A stretch of 64,000 bases of DNA, taken from NCBI GenBank assembly GCA_963678705.1, contig OY783209.1, positions 3,286,001 to 3,350,000 on the forward strand. Reading direction: 5' to 3'. How positions within the stretch are numbered: position 1 is the first letter of the stretch; every line of letters begins with the position of its first letter. Origin of the DNA: Panorpa germanica (taxonomy: Eukaryota > Arthropoda > Insecta > Mecoptera > Panorpidae). Both the position numbers and the translations under genes were made by a program. Positions 47,641 through 61,180 of this stretch are shown here, in pieces. Under the pieces are notes generated by a model. That model was not told where the DNA came from and made no database searches. It saw only the letters and a list, made by a program, of their open reading frames with translations.

Positions 47641-48321
47641 TCATATATAACGATAAATAAATAACATTACTTATTATAAACTTTTTCGACGTTTAGATTC
47701 TAAATAGTGAAGTTGTTTCGCCACTTGGCCATGACATAGACATTTCATATGAAAGAGCTCACAAACTGTTTCATGACAAAAATTCATAAATACGATTTCG
47801 AATAGAGTCTAAATTGTTTTCTGGGAATAACTAGTTGGAAATAATTATTTTAGATATTTGAAAAGTATCTAGTTACATGTACCTGTCTAGTTACATTACA
47901 CCACAGTTAAGAACTTTTAGTTTCTTTTGACATACAATCATACGTACATAAATAAAGCTGATAAAATCCTGATATAATCAACTCACGCAATCAACATTAA
48001 AAATGGGTTAAACGACTCAAAAAACAGAAAATAATGACCTCGTATGTGCGTGCTGGACTGTCTCGTATGACACGCATGCAGTAGAAACAAGATTTGTTGG
48101 TTAGTTAATTCACTCAACAAAATTTAGAGCTGTTAGATTCGCTTCCGGTATGTATTATTTTGAAAAAGAAATAATGTCGGTGCGGTGGTTGTCGTGCACT
48201 TCGTTTATCAATTTCAACAGAACTCTTTGACGAATTATAACCTAAAAATTGAGTATGGAATTTAAATCACTAAATAAACGCAATATTTCTGTGAAAAGTT
48301 GTGACATTTTGTTTAATCTAA

Positions 48322-49295
48322 GGGCTACTGTCCACGACAACTTCATTTGTAGGTTGCATGCAAGTTGCAAATGAAGCCAGACGTATTCTGCATCTCAGTT
48401 CTGTCCACGTAACGTCATATAAGCTTCATGCAAGCTGCAAACAGGGTCATTTCCAAAAATTGTTTGTACCATTTGTTTTAATTCATTCAACTATAAAAAA
48501 CCTATTTTGGGTATTGTAAAAGAGATAACTATCAACAACAACAATTTATGAAATTTGTTTCTTGTTTAGAAATAGTATGCATAATTTTTTTTTATTGCTA
48601 GTTTTCTTGGAGTATTATACCATTTTGGAATCCTGAAGAGTTGCGCCAATTTTTAAAAAAACTTGTCATAGTAGTGTTCATACTTGTTTTTTACACCACG
48701 ATGAGTTAAAGTGGACAGAGAGTAAAAATATTTAAAAATTTTAGGGAAAAAAATAATTTCGATTGATTTTTGTGTAAAAACTACTAGAATTTTGGGATTT
48801 TTAATGGTTGTGGTGGATAGCAGTGCTATTTAGGTTGCCGATACAAAAAAAAAATCAGAAATATTTGAAAAATTGTGATCATGGTAAAATGTAACATTGT
48901 GTAAAAAAAATAATTTTTTCTTTCTAATTCCTAAACAAAATGAGATAAATTTTTCTTTTCTTTTTTTCTTGTGTAGTCATGAGCAGGACCACCCTCTGGT
49001 GCCCGCTTATCGTTGAATATTGAGACACCCTGTACATATAAAAAAAAGTATATTAACCGCAGATTGTTTGTTGCTGCAAGAAAGTTATCAGAGGATGATT
49101 CAGTATTTCAATCAGTATACCGAATGACTTTTGTTCAATAATATGAACAAAATTAGCTGCCGAGCCCGTCATTTGTGACGTCTATGTGACGTTGCAGCTC
49201 CGTGGACAGAGCCTTCTTTGTTTAAATGCCAGCTGCAAGAAAGCGTACAACAAGCGGTAAATGACGAAACCGTGGCGCTACGTGGACAGTAGGCC
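48322..49295. mobile_element. Element with GGGCTACTGTCCACG termini
   Basis: Left end GGGCTACTGTCCACG (48322) is mirrored by CGTGGACAGTAGGCC (ending 49295). A second inner inverted pair, TCTGTCCACG near 48408 and CGTGGACAGAG near 49202, repeats the motif. TAA is present on both flanks. The interior of about 970 bp has no coding sequence. Confidence 0.65.
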
Positions 49296-51103
49296 TAAAG
49301 TACAAACTATAAGATTAGTAATAAAATACAATATCTGCCAAATGTCATCGAATTATTACGATTTTCTATAGATTTAAAACGACCGCTCTTATTGAAAGAC
49401 CCTATATTTATGTATGACGACATTACTGTATTTTCAGAAGAATGGGGTTAATACTCCTATATGACCATGAAGAATATAACCTAATAAAAGATTTTGCGAA
49501 CTATGTTTACACCATGTTTCGTTTGACTTCGGTAACATGAACATTAGCACCAATAGAATATAGGTCAGTATTTACTGCATGTCAAGGCTGGGAAATATTG
49601 ATTCTTAATCATAAAAACAAAGTCGTTAAGAATTTATACTGTAATACGTCAAAAGTATACATCAAAATAGTAGGACAAGGATTACGTGGAAATGACATCC
49701 ATTACCCAAGAAAATCGTTCATCCCCTGAATGCTCAAGCCATAGGTATTCTATATAACTTTATAAATTGTTGCCAATTGTTTTGTTTTGTTTGGGAAACC
49801 GGCAAATTCTGCTCTAATAACGCATGTATATAACCAGCAAGAGGCAGTGAAGGGAAGCAGGAGATAGAGAGAAGTAGCGAGGAAACAGTTAAACTTTAGT
49901 TCAGAAAAATAGAGTATTTGCGGAAAGGAGATAAGGACAAGAGGTGGATGACGGAGATAGAGACAATAATGAAATAGTAAAGGAAGACGATCAAGAAGAA
50001 ATAGGAAAGGAAGAGAGTCAAGAAGAAATAGAAAAAGTAGAGAAACAATGAGGAGTAAGGAGCAAGAAAATATAGAAACAAGAGTATAAAATTCAAACAT
50101 TGCTGTTGGAATTATTAAAAATGTTAGAATAATTTGAAGTTAGGTTTGCAATGAAATGTAATTACGTGATTTAATATTGAAAGAATGTAAAGTCTAACCA
50201 GCATTCGATTTGAGAAGCAACTCTCATTCACTATGGAATGACGGATTGTCAAGTCGTAAATTTCGCTTGTTAGTTTCTCAAGTTTAAGTTTGTTGCTAGA
50301 AGTTTCGCAGTAGTCGTAATATATTGTGAAACGTTGAGGAATTGCTTTACGACGTTGCGTAGAAATAGAGCCAGTGGTTATTTCTGCACGTCTCAATTTA
50401 ACAAAAGGAATATAAACTGTTATAAAAGTAGAATATCACGCCAAGGTTAATATATATTCACCAGCACACATTGTTAGACAGTTGGCAGACTGCAGAACGT
50501 TTGGGATGCCAGAATAATCTCTACCAAAATAATTACAAATGTGTAAAATTTATTTTAAATGTGAGAATCTCTATATAGGCTTTGATCTTTATGTACAATG
50601 TTTTTTTCAATGAACAATTAAGTTGTTAAAAGGTACATGACTTTTTTGTTCTCCTATTTGAAATCATATTTAGCAGAATTCCCGGGAAATATAAAATTTG
50701 TAAATTTTTATAGCAAACGTGTTTTTTTATGATTTTTTGAAAGCGTTGAAGTATTAACACCAAGCTACTATGTACATACGATTCATTGGGTCTATTTTTA
50801 AATCAGCAAGTCGGCAAATTTTATATGAGAATTTGAACATGCAATACGTGTGTGAGAAGACGTTTCTGGCGTCATTTGACATATTAAAAACGCTACAAAT
50901 TATTCCTACATAAAGTAAATTGTTGATTATTACATTTTTATATGTTTTAAGGGTTTTGCAAATTGTATACAAGCAATAGGTTTAAGTATCAAAGTCCCTT
51001 CTTCCCTCTTCACTCTTCAACTACTCTCACATTTCTATGAAAATCGTATTATGTATTTCTATAAAATAAGTATAAATCAGTTACACAACCCATTGTCAAC
51101 AAT
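49296..51103. other. Non-coding interval with purine-rich tract
   Basis: No gene. 49845-50090 is an A/G-rich strand asymmetry tract with recurring AGAAGAAATAG and GAAGGAAGAGAG units. The open frames across it are low-complexity and not gene-like. Confidence 0.4.
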
Positions 51104-51680
51104 GGGTTAGGGTTTCAACGTAAAAAAAAACCACTTTTTTTGCGATTTTTTTTCTCAAGTATAGATTGAGCAATTTTATTCGAACCTTTTGTACATTATT
51201 GAGCATACTTTTGACTATGTTGTATAATTTTATCATGCAGCAATATTGAAGCATAAGCCGGTAACAGAGATTCCTCCAGAAGGTTTTGGGAAAAAAGACA
51301 ATTTGCGGTGTTCACTATATTATATATTTTATCTAAACGTTGGGGGGAGGTATTTTATATGTAGAAAATGTGTACAAAGTTTGAAATGAATCGGTCAATT
51401 AGATTTTAAATGGCAGTGAACACGGACTTTGAAAAAGTAGTTTTGAGAAAAACGCAAAAAAATAAACTGTATACCTGTTCGACAGCTGCACTGCTATCCC
51501 GAATGCCAGCTGCTGTTAGAGTTATAGCGTTAAAGGCCAGGAGATTAATAAGACAATAACTTCAAGAATATTGCTTAGATCGGCTTAAAATTTTAAGGAC
51601 ATATTCTTGAAATGTTAAACAATAAGATAAGACAAAAAAAAATTGGATTTTTCGAAAGTGAAAACCCTAACCCCGCCCTT
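51104..51680. mobile_element. Element with GGGTTAGGGTTT termini
   Basis: Left GGGTTAGGGTTTCAACGT and right (reverse complement) GGGGTTAGGGTTTTCACTTT are inverted matches. Just left of it, ACCCATTG/CAATGGGT form a small palindrome. Internal text with TGAATCGGTCAATTAG and TTTTGAGAAAAACGC resembles the degraded stretch at about 59490-59570. Non-autonomous. Confidence 0.5.
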
Positions 51681-52463
51681 AAGGGTATATAACTCCCTTT
51701 AGATTATACTAAACGGTTCTCTAAATAATAGCCTGTTAGTCACGATAAAAAAAATCTCGTAACGAATGCAGATAACATTTATTTCCGGTTCTAATTCTTG
51801 CTCTAATATCAAGCTATATTTATATCTATTTTCGTGTAACATATATTAAACAGTGCGATTGCCACATGTGTTAGTTGTTTTAGCATTTACAAAATATCTA
51901 TATGTAATTGATACGTTAAATCTAAAGTATTTCATAACCTCAAAAATAGTAATGTATATATCAAATAAATATTGCATTAAGTGTTTTAAATACGAGTATC
52001 AATTCCTTTTAGTAAACGCATTTATAGAATCTCAAATACCAAACATACAGTGCTTATGGATGCATTTTAGAGATCAAATCAACACTTTAAAATTAAATTA
52101 TACATTTGAATAAATAAACTATTAACAGCTGTGTATTTATTTATTATCAACAAAGAATCATTCAACACTAAAAAAGAGAACAAATAATGGACAATAGTTG
52201 AAAGTTGTTCTTCTGAAATTTTTATTTTTTTTAATTTCATTGACGCAACATATCTGTCTTGCGCTTTCGTGCTCAGGAATATTTTGATTACCATCCGTTT
52301 GTTACACACACTGGATGTGTCGACACACGTACATCCGGTGCATCAGCCGGGTTTTCCTGTGTATCTGAATCTAAATAATAGAATAGCCTTTATTAGCGTT
52401 GGGATGCACAAACACTGATTTCTACGTTATCAATTGATGCTGTTAGTGTTTATAGCCTGAGAG

Positions 52464-52795
52464 CAGGGGCGGCCTTAGCCTTTGCGAGGCCCCGGGCGAA
52501 AAAATATAATATTTCCGCCGCGAAATAATATTTTCAATTTTAATTCAATCGCTAATTATTATATGTATATTTTTTGCGCCCCTAATGACCTGCTTTTTGA
52601 ACAAAAAGCAATCATTGGATTATATACAGGGCATATTCTACTACCTGCAATATACATTGTAAGCAGGGGCAGATCTTTGCGAAGTTTTATAAAAGTTAAC
52701 AAGCACAAAGATGACAAATATTAATGATGATAAACTGAGGTACATGAATACCTTAAAAGAAGATGTAGTGATTCTAGTGGGATTTTCTAACTTTG
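52464..52795. mobile_element. hAT-like family C, composite copy 2
   Basis: Begins CAGGGGCGGCCTTAGCC (52464), continues with the shared 150-bp segment, then an internal CAGGGGCAGATCTTTGCG, and the TGATTCTAGTGGGATTTTCT block. It lacks the outer right terminus seen at 44780. Confidence 0.65.
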
Positions 52796-52906
52796 TTGAT
52801 ATCTATGGTAAACTATACTATAAACGACTAAAAGTATTGCCAGAGGTGTGTTTGTAACTAATTTTCTATTTGTAAATACTTCTGGAAACATATTGTTAAG
52901 CCTCAT

Positions 52907-53356
52907 GCCCACTCACTGTTTTGATATTTAATATACTGTTTTTATTTAATACTGTAATCTAGATTTCAGGTTCTCGTTTAAGCATTCATTCCTTTTCACA
53001 TTTTAATTTAAGTTTAGTTAATTTAGTTGGTGCGTATGCATGGTTAGTAATATAAATTTTGACAGTTCGACAAAATTGTACGTGACATAATTAAAATTAC
53101 TATTTTTAATAACAATAGAAATGGTTTTCTCTTCTATATTTTTCAAAAACTGACATTAAACTTCTTTTAAAAGTAAATTCTACTGCGTTTTGACAGATTT
53201 TTAATTTAAAACATTGGACCTTGTAAGATTCTAAAAAAACTAAGAAAACTTAAAAAATAAATTAAATTAAAAATGGTACTGTAAATGACTACGCGTATTG
53301 CCATATGCTAAACAATTTAAATTAAATACAAAATTAAATTAAAGCAGTGAGTGGGA
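52907..53356. mobile_element. MITE family D, copy 1
   Basis: About 450 bp with inverted ends CCCACTCACTG (left) and CAGTGAGTGGG (right). The interior is highly similar to the copy at 55165 across TTTTGACAGTTCGACAAAAT, CTATATTTTTCAAAAACTGA, CTACGCGTATTGCCATATGC. Non-coding. Confidence 0.8.
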
Positions 53357-53972
53357 ATGATACTTTACCGTACCGTTGAAACATTTAAAGAATTGGGCTG
53401 CTGGACTATAAAGTTAATCGGATTTAACTGGATACGCGTTTTAACAATTGAAATGTTCGTAGCTGACGAATCAAAGGAAGTGCCAGATATGTTTATCAGT
53501 TTAGACGTGGGTAAATTCAACAGAAATGGACAGCAGCAGCGTTTTATACTGTAGAATGTAGACCCCATTGATTCATTCATCGGGTTCAGCTGTCACCACA
53601 ACTAGACCATTATATAATAAGAAAATGACATGACATGTCTTCTTATTAGGCGCTCTATGTTGTCACTTATGTTATACAAATAATAACTATCATTTCTAAA
53701 ACCTATTACGCTGTTGAACATGATGTAATACCATTTTTAAATTTGGGTGGGAAAGTATTTTAGGATATGTAATAAATAATACCAACCCAAAAATGTAGAT
53801 AGAAAAGGTAGTACATTTTATTAATTTTTAATAAAACTTGTTGAACATTGTCTGAACTAGGATTCGCTCTGAAGAGAGAACGCACAAGCTCGATTGAAAA
53901 AAAACTGATTTGAAATTGGTTTTGAGCGACTGTGTTTCTAGGTCCAGGTCTTTTGATAATGAACATCATGAG

Positions 53973-54040
53973 CAGAGATGTGCAACAAAAACTTTTCAAA
54001 AGTATTTAAATACATACATTTACATATAAATACCTCACAA
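53973..54040. repeat. One-ended copy of the GATGTGCA hAT-like MITE
   Basis: CAGAGATGTGCA followed by ACTTTTCAAAAGTATTTAAA matches the left end of the element at 12047. The rest is missing. Confidence 0.6.
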
Positions 54041-54164
54041 TACGACACAATAAAATCCCCTCTTATGCTATTGTTAAAAATTCTGTAGAGACGTGAAACA
54101 CGGTTCGACATGGTTCGTATTTCGTTTTCGTTGGAAACTTCGTTGCGCGGCTAGTTTCCCACCC

Positions 54165-54333
54165 ATGTGCAGACCCCCTAAGACTCCCAAGTACAACCAG
54201 GGTGCTACTCTGACTTCATCTGTCTGTCTTATCTTAACATGAACAACTTTGGAATGCGTATGGAGCTTTGCATTAGAGACCACTCGAAGCGAGTGATGTA
54301 ATTTGCCTCGTGAATAACCTTGGAAATCATTTT
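54165..54333 (+). repeat. Dispersed repeat E, copy 1
   Basis: Matches the reverse complement of 61034-61180: TCTTATCTTAACATGAACAA, AATGCGTATGGAGCTTTGCA, GAGACCACTCGAAG, TGATGTAATTTGCCTCGTG. No end structure found; transposon class unknown. Confidence 0.6.
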
Positions 54334-55164
54334 GTAACAATATTCTAAACGGCTTATGATTTTGTATTAAGTAAATCCTACTTATTCCTGATTTTATAAT
54401 CTTCTAATGCTGTACGTGCTTCCAAATAATGAAACAGTGAACAAAATTTACTTTTCGTAGTATACTACTGACAGTGTGACATGTAAAATACATGCTAATT
54501 CCCCTGCACATATAAATGTCAGTATGGTCTTCTCTTCATATGATGCTTCCACACGTGGCTCGAACTCCAGCTCGAGTTAGAGCTTGGGGATAAACCTGGT
54601 GATTATCACAGACTCTCTTATCGTTAAGACAAGTTAAATCACTGTCACGTGTTGTTGAGTTAACTTCAGCTAGTTTAATAACAATCTCGATGAGTTTCGC
54701 TTCGAGGAAGATTGAATATAATTTTATTTCGTTCGTAGTTTATAAATTGAATCCATCAACATCCGGGGCATAAATTGCTAAGTGCTACAAGAAATTTAAT
54801 ATTATTGATAATGTGGAACAAACATTTCTTAGTAACTAATTATTTTTTTAATCAGTGTACCGGATGGCTCGTATCAGAAGCATTGTATTTATCGTATTAA
54901 ACATGGAAGACAAAGAAGTTGAGTTGTGCACACGGCCACGTACATTGCAAATATTAATCTTCCAACCATATTTGTATGATAAAAGGCGTTTTTTCAATGT
55001 ATACGTATAGTATATAACTCTAGCTGAAGCAAACAAAATATTTTGGTTACATTCTTCGTTACGTCATTGACAGAACTATGCCATAACTGAAGTTTAACAG
55101 AGAATTGAAAAAACGACCCGAAACCATACAGATAATAGTAAAAACAGTACGCATCCTCTCTCAA
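54334..55164. other. Non-coding interval
   Basis: No gene or repeat recognised. Confidence 0.3.
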
Positions 55165-55600
55165 TCCCACTCACTGCTTTGATATTTAATTTAATATTGT
55201 ACTCTAGATTTCAGGTTTTCGTTTAAGCATTCCTTTTCATGTATGCATCGTTAGTAATATAAATTTTGACAGTTCGACAAAATTGTATGTAAAATAATTA
55301 AAATTGCTATTTTTAATAACAATTAGTAATAGAAATTGTTTTCACTTCTATATTTTTCAAAAACTGACATTAAAATTCTTTTACAAATAAATCCTACTGC
55401 ATTTTGACAGATTGTCACATTTTGGAGGTTATAATATAATACGGTTTTTCTTGGACCTTGTAAGGTTCTAAAAAAACTAAGAAAACTTAAAAAATAAATT
55501 AAATTAAATGTGGTACTGTGAATGACTACGCGTATTGCCATATGCTAAACAATTTAAATTAAATACAAAATACAATATTAAATTAAAGCAGTGAGTGGGA
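55165..55600. mobile_element. MITE family D, copy 2
   Basis: 436 bp with inverted ends TCCCACTCACTGCTTT and AAAGCAGTGAGTGGGA, the inversion continuing into ATTTAATTTAATATTG. Same interior as the copy at 52907 with a small extra segment (TGTCACATTTTGGAGG). Confidence 0.85.
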
Positions 55601-58540
55601 ATGATACTTCAGTTCATTTCTTTTTAGACTTTCCTGCGAGTTCCTTACAGATCGGTTTTTGACACCAGACAAACAAACAAGATGTTAATCTAAAATTTTT
55701 ATATGATTTGTATTCCTTCCTGATTCCTTACTAGAACCCTATTAGGTACAACCTGACAAGTATCTCATCGGGATCCTTACAACACCTAGGGTAAAATTCT
55801 ACTCGGGTGCTATCCCTTTTTAACAAATATACATAAGAATAGCATCTCTTTCATTCACTGTGTCTATACAAGTTTTGACTCGTTTTCATTCGTCTATATT
55901 CAGATTACATTTAGCATCTAATCAATTAAAGGAAAAAGTATTCAAACGTTCGTTAGGTAAACTAACTTAAAACGTCAGCAGCATGGCGTCAATACCTCAA
56001 CGATTTCGGTCATTGTACCTGAAAAGTAATTTATTTATAAAAAACATTATATTTCACTTAATGAAAGTGAATCTTTCCTTAATAACATTTTAACAATCTA
56101 TGTTATGAATTTAATTATAATGGTGTAAAAGCAGATATTAATAACGTAATTTCAATGTAATTACAATATAAATTATGTTCATTACTCATTAAAATATCTC
56201 ATTAACATAACTTCATATTTACGTCTAATATATTGTTTGTTATTAATTATTATTTTGACATTAACGTAGCAATAATTAAATCCTTATATTGCCTGCTTGT
56301 TGTATCCATTTCACCCACACAATTGCTAGGCAGCAACTTCTAATTTAGAACTTAGTGGCTGGGGAGTCAGATATAGACTACGAGTATTAAAGCAGGGGTG
56401 GCAAATTACCTTCACTGATGGATGTTGAAAATGTTTCAGAAAAATATGAGTACTCGATAAAGCAAAGGTACTAATAAAGAGGAGTGGTTTAAGCACCTGC
56501 TGTTAAGTAATCTTGTTCAAATTTGACTTTATAATTGAGGTTAAAGCTGGCAACTTACAAAAGATTTTTATAAGAGAATAAGCGTGGGCTTGTTTAAATT
56601 ATAAGTTACTTTTTAAATACACTTCGTACACAAGGTTCGTCAGTCGAAGTGTTACCAGTTAAAAGTGATGTACTTTCGTCAATTAGGAATCTTTTTATAT
56701 AATATTTTAAGACACGGTTGAACATACATTAAACTTCATTAAAACATATCAGTCTTCGATATGATTGACACTGGTGTGGTTTATTGCATTATACTGTTTC
56801 TGCTCTTACCACATTACAACGACATTTATATTTTCATTAATTCTACTAATTATTAACATTTTTAAAATTATCATCCTCCTTTTGAAAGTTCTTCTCCTTG
56901 TTTTCTTCCTTCACTGCCTTCTCCTTACTTCCACCACCTATCTACTTTTTTCTCTTCTCTTGCAATCGTTTCTTACAGACTCCCTCTGCTCACAAATTTT
57001 CTCTTCTTTCCCTCATCACTTTCTCTTTCCTTGCAACAACTTCTTTAAGCTTATTTCATTATATTGCATCAAATCTTTTGATGAAGATATTCCATTTAGA
57101 ATATGTTGTTTAAAGTACGACTTAGAACGCTATAATTCCTGAGGTTGGTAAATAAATTCACGCTTTCAAAATATGAACACGCTGTCTTCAGCAGCACAAA
57201 ATTTGTAATACTTCAAGTACCTCTCACAAGTTTTTTTTCTTTGCAACACACATACTCGATGGACTTTTCCAAATAATCCATTTTAGGAACCAATTTATTA
57301 ATACAAAAATATGAAAGTGTTGAAATATTAAAGTTATATGTAAGATTCATTTAACACAAAGAAATTTCCTTTACGTAAAAGTTTTTAGGTTTCTCCTGGA
57401 CACAAAATGTAAACTCAACTGAAGTTTAACAGAATTTTGTTACATTGTCATTAAATAAATGCAAAAGACAACAAAAATCCTTTGGTAATATATATAATTT
57501 AATATGTAACATTATTTAATCATGCATAAAAACGTCAGAAAATGTAAACTTATATCAAAAGATAATTTTTGTTATGTAAACCAAGATCCTATTAATCTAA
57601 AAATGTTCAGATAACCTTTTTTATGTTAAATAAACGTTAATATATGTAACTGTTTACCAGGTTAATAAAATGTTAGATTGTTTGAAATATGTAAACCGTT
57701 TTTATGATGCGTTTTCCTGGACCGTAGCATGTCTATCACTGCCCATGAATATTCATTTTATAATGCGTGTGCATTCTAACCATTACGCTCCCATTCACTA
57801 TCCAGACTATACGACAATTTAATATTTTTAATATAATTACATTTATTAATCATAACAACGCATAGGATGTGGAACTGCCTCTAAATAGTCACATGGTCAT
57901 TACAATTTATCATTACATGAGTTGAATACAGCGTCAGTAACAGCGCAGTACAATGGTCAGTAATCTAATTAAGGCTGCGGTTTTCAAAATGTATCACATA
58001 GAGACGAGATAATAATATTAGTTTGATGAAATATTCCATATTATATGAATTTACTAGATATTTTAGTTGTACATGAAATATTAAAAAATTGTTTAATTGA
58101 AATTAAACAAGTATTTTCTTGTTTTAAGAGATAAGGTTCCACCTTCACCTCACTAATTCGTTCGAATTGGTGTCGGGAGCTACTACTCGTAGCTAGACAT
58201 TGCATGCAGATAATAACATGTCTGAACTTTATATCAATGGAAGCCCTAATTGTACAGCAAAAAATAACCTGCATTAAATTCCTAGATACCTAACAAAAGA
58301 AACCATTTTTAAGTACAATTTTTAGGTTATGTTGGTTAAAACATGGTACACAAAAAAGATTTTACAATAAAAAACATTTAATGCACTTGGGATAATCAAC
58401 CCGTCAGTTTTATGATAAGGGTCGTGTTAAAAATACCAACTTAGGCAGAAGTTTAAGGCAAATTTGACAATAAGGGTTTATTATTTTACAAAACAATAAT
58501 CCTTTTTTAGGTTAGGAATATGTTAGTTTATAAATTTTGA
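55601..58540. other. Non-coding interval with pyrimidine-rich tract
   Basis: No gene. 56870-57050 is C/T-rich on the plus strand (CTTCTCCTTGTTTTCTTCCT and similar), giving spurious Leu/Ser/Phe-rich open frames. Elsewhere AT-rich without recognisable structure. Confidence 0.35.
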
Positions 58541-58580
58541 TACAGGGTCCCTCTAAGGCAAGCTACGCCACTGATGTATA
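58541..58580. repeat. Solo hAT-like end
   Basis: GCAAGCTACGCCACTG at about 58560-58575 reads CAGTGGCGTAGCTTGC on the minus strand, the CAGTGGCGTAGC terminus common among hAT elements. No partner end found nearby. Confidence 0.4.
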
Positions 58581-60239
58581 TAAACATGTTTTTTCTTTAA
58601 AATAAATATAAATATTAACTGATATCAGCCAAAGGATTGCAGCACTGATGCACTGAACTTGAAACTACGAGAAAAGAAACACAAACACCTGTAACTAACT
58701 TCGCAGTATACATAACAGATTTCTCAATAATAAAGAATGGATAGTGAACTTCAAAACAAAGTGCAACGCAGGTGCAAATAAGTTTATAACATTAAACGTG
58801 CGTCATGTTATACATCAAGTGCGTGTTGTAGAGTTATTGTAACAATGCTCAATAAATTGTTTACGATGCGTCTCGTATATTGGACATTTCCTGTGCAAGA
58901 AGAGGGCAATGCCTTCAATAAAATAGAATGGGTGCTGCTTGCCTAATGCCTTGCCTTGATGCATTATTATTAGTGCATTATACGTACAGTTTTAGTTTTA
59001 GCGTTGGTTTTATAGACAATCGCGTAAACTTTGTTATGTAAAATAATATTACATATATGTAACTGTTTTTTGTTGTGTTAGGTCCAATCAAAAAAAGGAT
59101 ATTTTCGATAATGTTTTTTGACGACACAGTTAATATATAATTATTTCTATAATTACTACGTGATAAAATAACATTTGAAGAATACTTTGTGAAATTTTCA
59201 TAAATAAATATCAAGAAATGAGGCATGAGACAGCGAATCTCCGCAGACGTCACAAAAAAAGTGTCATCACTGGACTTTCTGAAATCGAAAAATCAAAATG
59301 ATTTCATTAGTTGATAAGTTTCTCCAGGTAACGCTGTCGAGTTTTTTTCTTTTTATTGATATTACAATTTTTTACAGCACTTAAAAGTCAAAATACCGAT
59401 TCTTTCATGAAATAAATCAGAAACTTTGTTATTTTAAAATAGGTTAAAATTAAAAAAAAAACTCGACATTTATATAAAGAAAGTATGTAAGATTTCAAAA
59501 TGATCGGTCCAGTACATTTTGAGCTAGAGAGGGTACCGACTCTGAAAAAAACGCGTGAGAAAAACGCATTTAAAAATTATTAAAAAAGACATAACGAGAC
59601 CAGAGCGTTGAAGTCTTAAAACTTTATATCTCTGACAGTTTTACTACAACCGACTTCAAATTGTCACAGAATAAACTTAATATGTTGTACATTAATATAA
59701 ATTTTAAAAATTGAAACCTTACAAATTGAAGTCCTTAAATATCACAGAATAGAATGATCTTGACACCTCTTCAAGAAAATTCAATTTTAAACTAGATAGA
59801 ATTGAATTATATCTAACAACTTCTCAAATTATCAAATAATATGTGTACCTATTTGATAGTAAATAATGTTTATTTACTAATAAAAAACAAGTTTGTAGAC
59901 GTAGTTGATATCTGCTTATTTATTTCCTGTTTTATGTTTGATTAAAGTTAAACATAACTGTAAAGGCTTCAGAATGATTATGGGCGGGGGCAGGCGGTAG
60001 TTCAGACAGCCGCGTTAGAATTCCTAACTCTTTTTTAACTAATAGAACTGGTTTCATAGGTAATTGTACGATAATACCATAAACACATACCATATAAATT
60101 AAACACGCATGGGTTTATGTATATAACAATAATGGGCCTGTTAACTCAGTTTTAGGGGTCGTTTTTTTGATTTTAATATGTTTACGCAGTTATAGCTATT
60201 ATCAAAAATACTTACTTACAATTTACATAAATTATACAA
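58581..60239. other. Non-coding interval
   Basis: AT-rich. 59490-59570 loosely resembles the interior of the 51104-51680 element. No gene. Confidence 0.3.
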
Positions 60240-60306
60240 AGAACAAGTGCCTCGCAAAGATCTGCTCCTCGGGGCCTCGCAAAGGCTAAGGCCGTCCTTG
60301 CCCCTA
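60240..60306 (-). repeat. hAT-like family C, single end
   Basis: GGCTAAGGCCGTCCTTGCCCCT ends at 60305 within this span: the reverse complement carries the family C start AGGGGCAAGGACGGCCTTAG, then TTTGCGAGGCCCCG as in the copy at 52464. Confidence 0.6.
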
Positions 60307-61033
60307 AGCACTTCTCTATGCTTGTCAAAAGCGGCCCTGAATTAACAATATGAGATAGCATTTATAATATAACAGTTATTTATCTGAAATATTTCAGTTG
60401 ACCCTAGAAATTAAATAATTACTAATCTCTGTCGAGGCATTTAATGAATTTAATCTGATTTATGACACGCTGCTGTTGCTATCTCAATTCTTGGAAAATC
60501 AGTCTCTTCAAAGTGTTGAAGATATCTCTAGAATGTGACCCCCTTGAACTCTGAACCTTTGAGTATATGCACATACACACATATATACATTATATTATTG
60601 TTATATACATATATTTATACTATATACGTTTCACTGAATACAGGGTCTTAAAAGGTCCCCTACACTCTATCGAATATCAACATTGGTTGGTAGCTGGCTC
60701 GGCGAACATGCTTGATTATTATGGGTGTGAAAAACATAAAAAAAAACATAATACAAAGTTTATTTTAACATTTATATACGATATTTTGAAGAAATCCGCA
60801 TATTCATAATTAATAACAATTTTAGACAACAAATGAAACCTAATCCTAAACAAATATAAAGAAACAAATATAATTTTGGCAGAAAAAATTTGGATTTACT
60901 AATTACAAATCATAAGCCAAACATAATATTAGTACAATAGTATTTATTAACAAATATAAGACGATATAGACGATTATGCAACGAATGTCGTCTGGCAGTG
61001 CATTGGACTAGATGCAAAGTGCCCTACACCCTC
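60307..61033. other. Non-coding interval
   Basis: AT-rich with a short TATATA/CATATA run near 60570-60630. No gene. Confidence 0.3.
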
Positions 61034-61180
61034 TCCAAGGTTACCCACGAGTCAGATTACATCTCTCTTCGAGTGGTCTCCAATGCAGAGCTCCATACGC
61101 ATTTCAAAATTGTTTATGTTAAGATAAGACATAAGCCAGAGTAATACCAGAGTTGTACTAGAAGTCTTAGAGCGCAATAT
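61034..61180 (-). repeat. Dispersed repeat E, copy 2
   Basis: Inverted copy of 54165-54333 (CTTCGAGTGGTCTCCAATGC, CTCCATACGCATTT, TTATGTTAAGATAAGACATA). Confidence 0.6.

Noticed and set aside
49750..50100. 116-aa Leu/Phe/Ser-rich open frame
   Set aside because: It is the translation of an A/G-rich tract, so composition alone explains it.
54074..54340. 88-aa minus-strand open frame as a possible retroelement remnant
   Set aside because: No reverse-transcriptase or other motif visible; the sequence is a dispersed repeat of unknown class.
56765..57142. 125-aa hydrophobic open frame
   Set aside because: Arises from the pyrimidine-rich tract; both overlapping frames are equally open.
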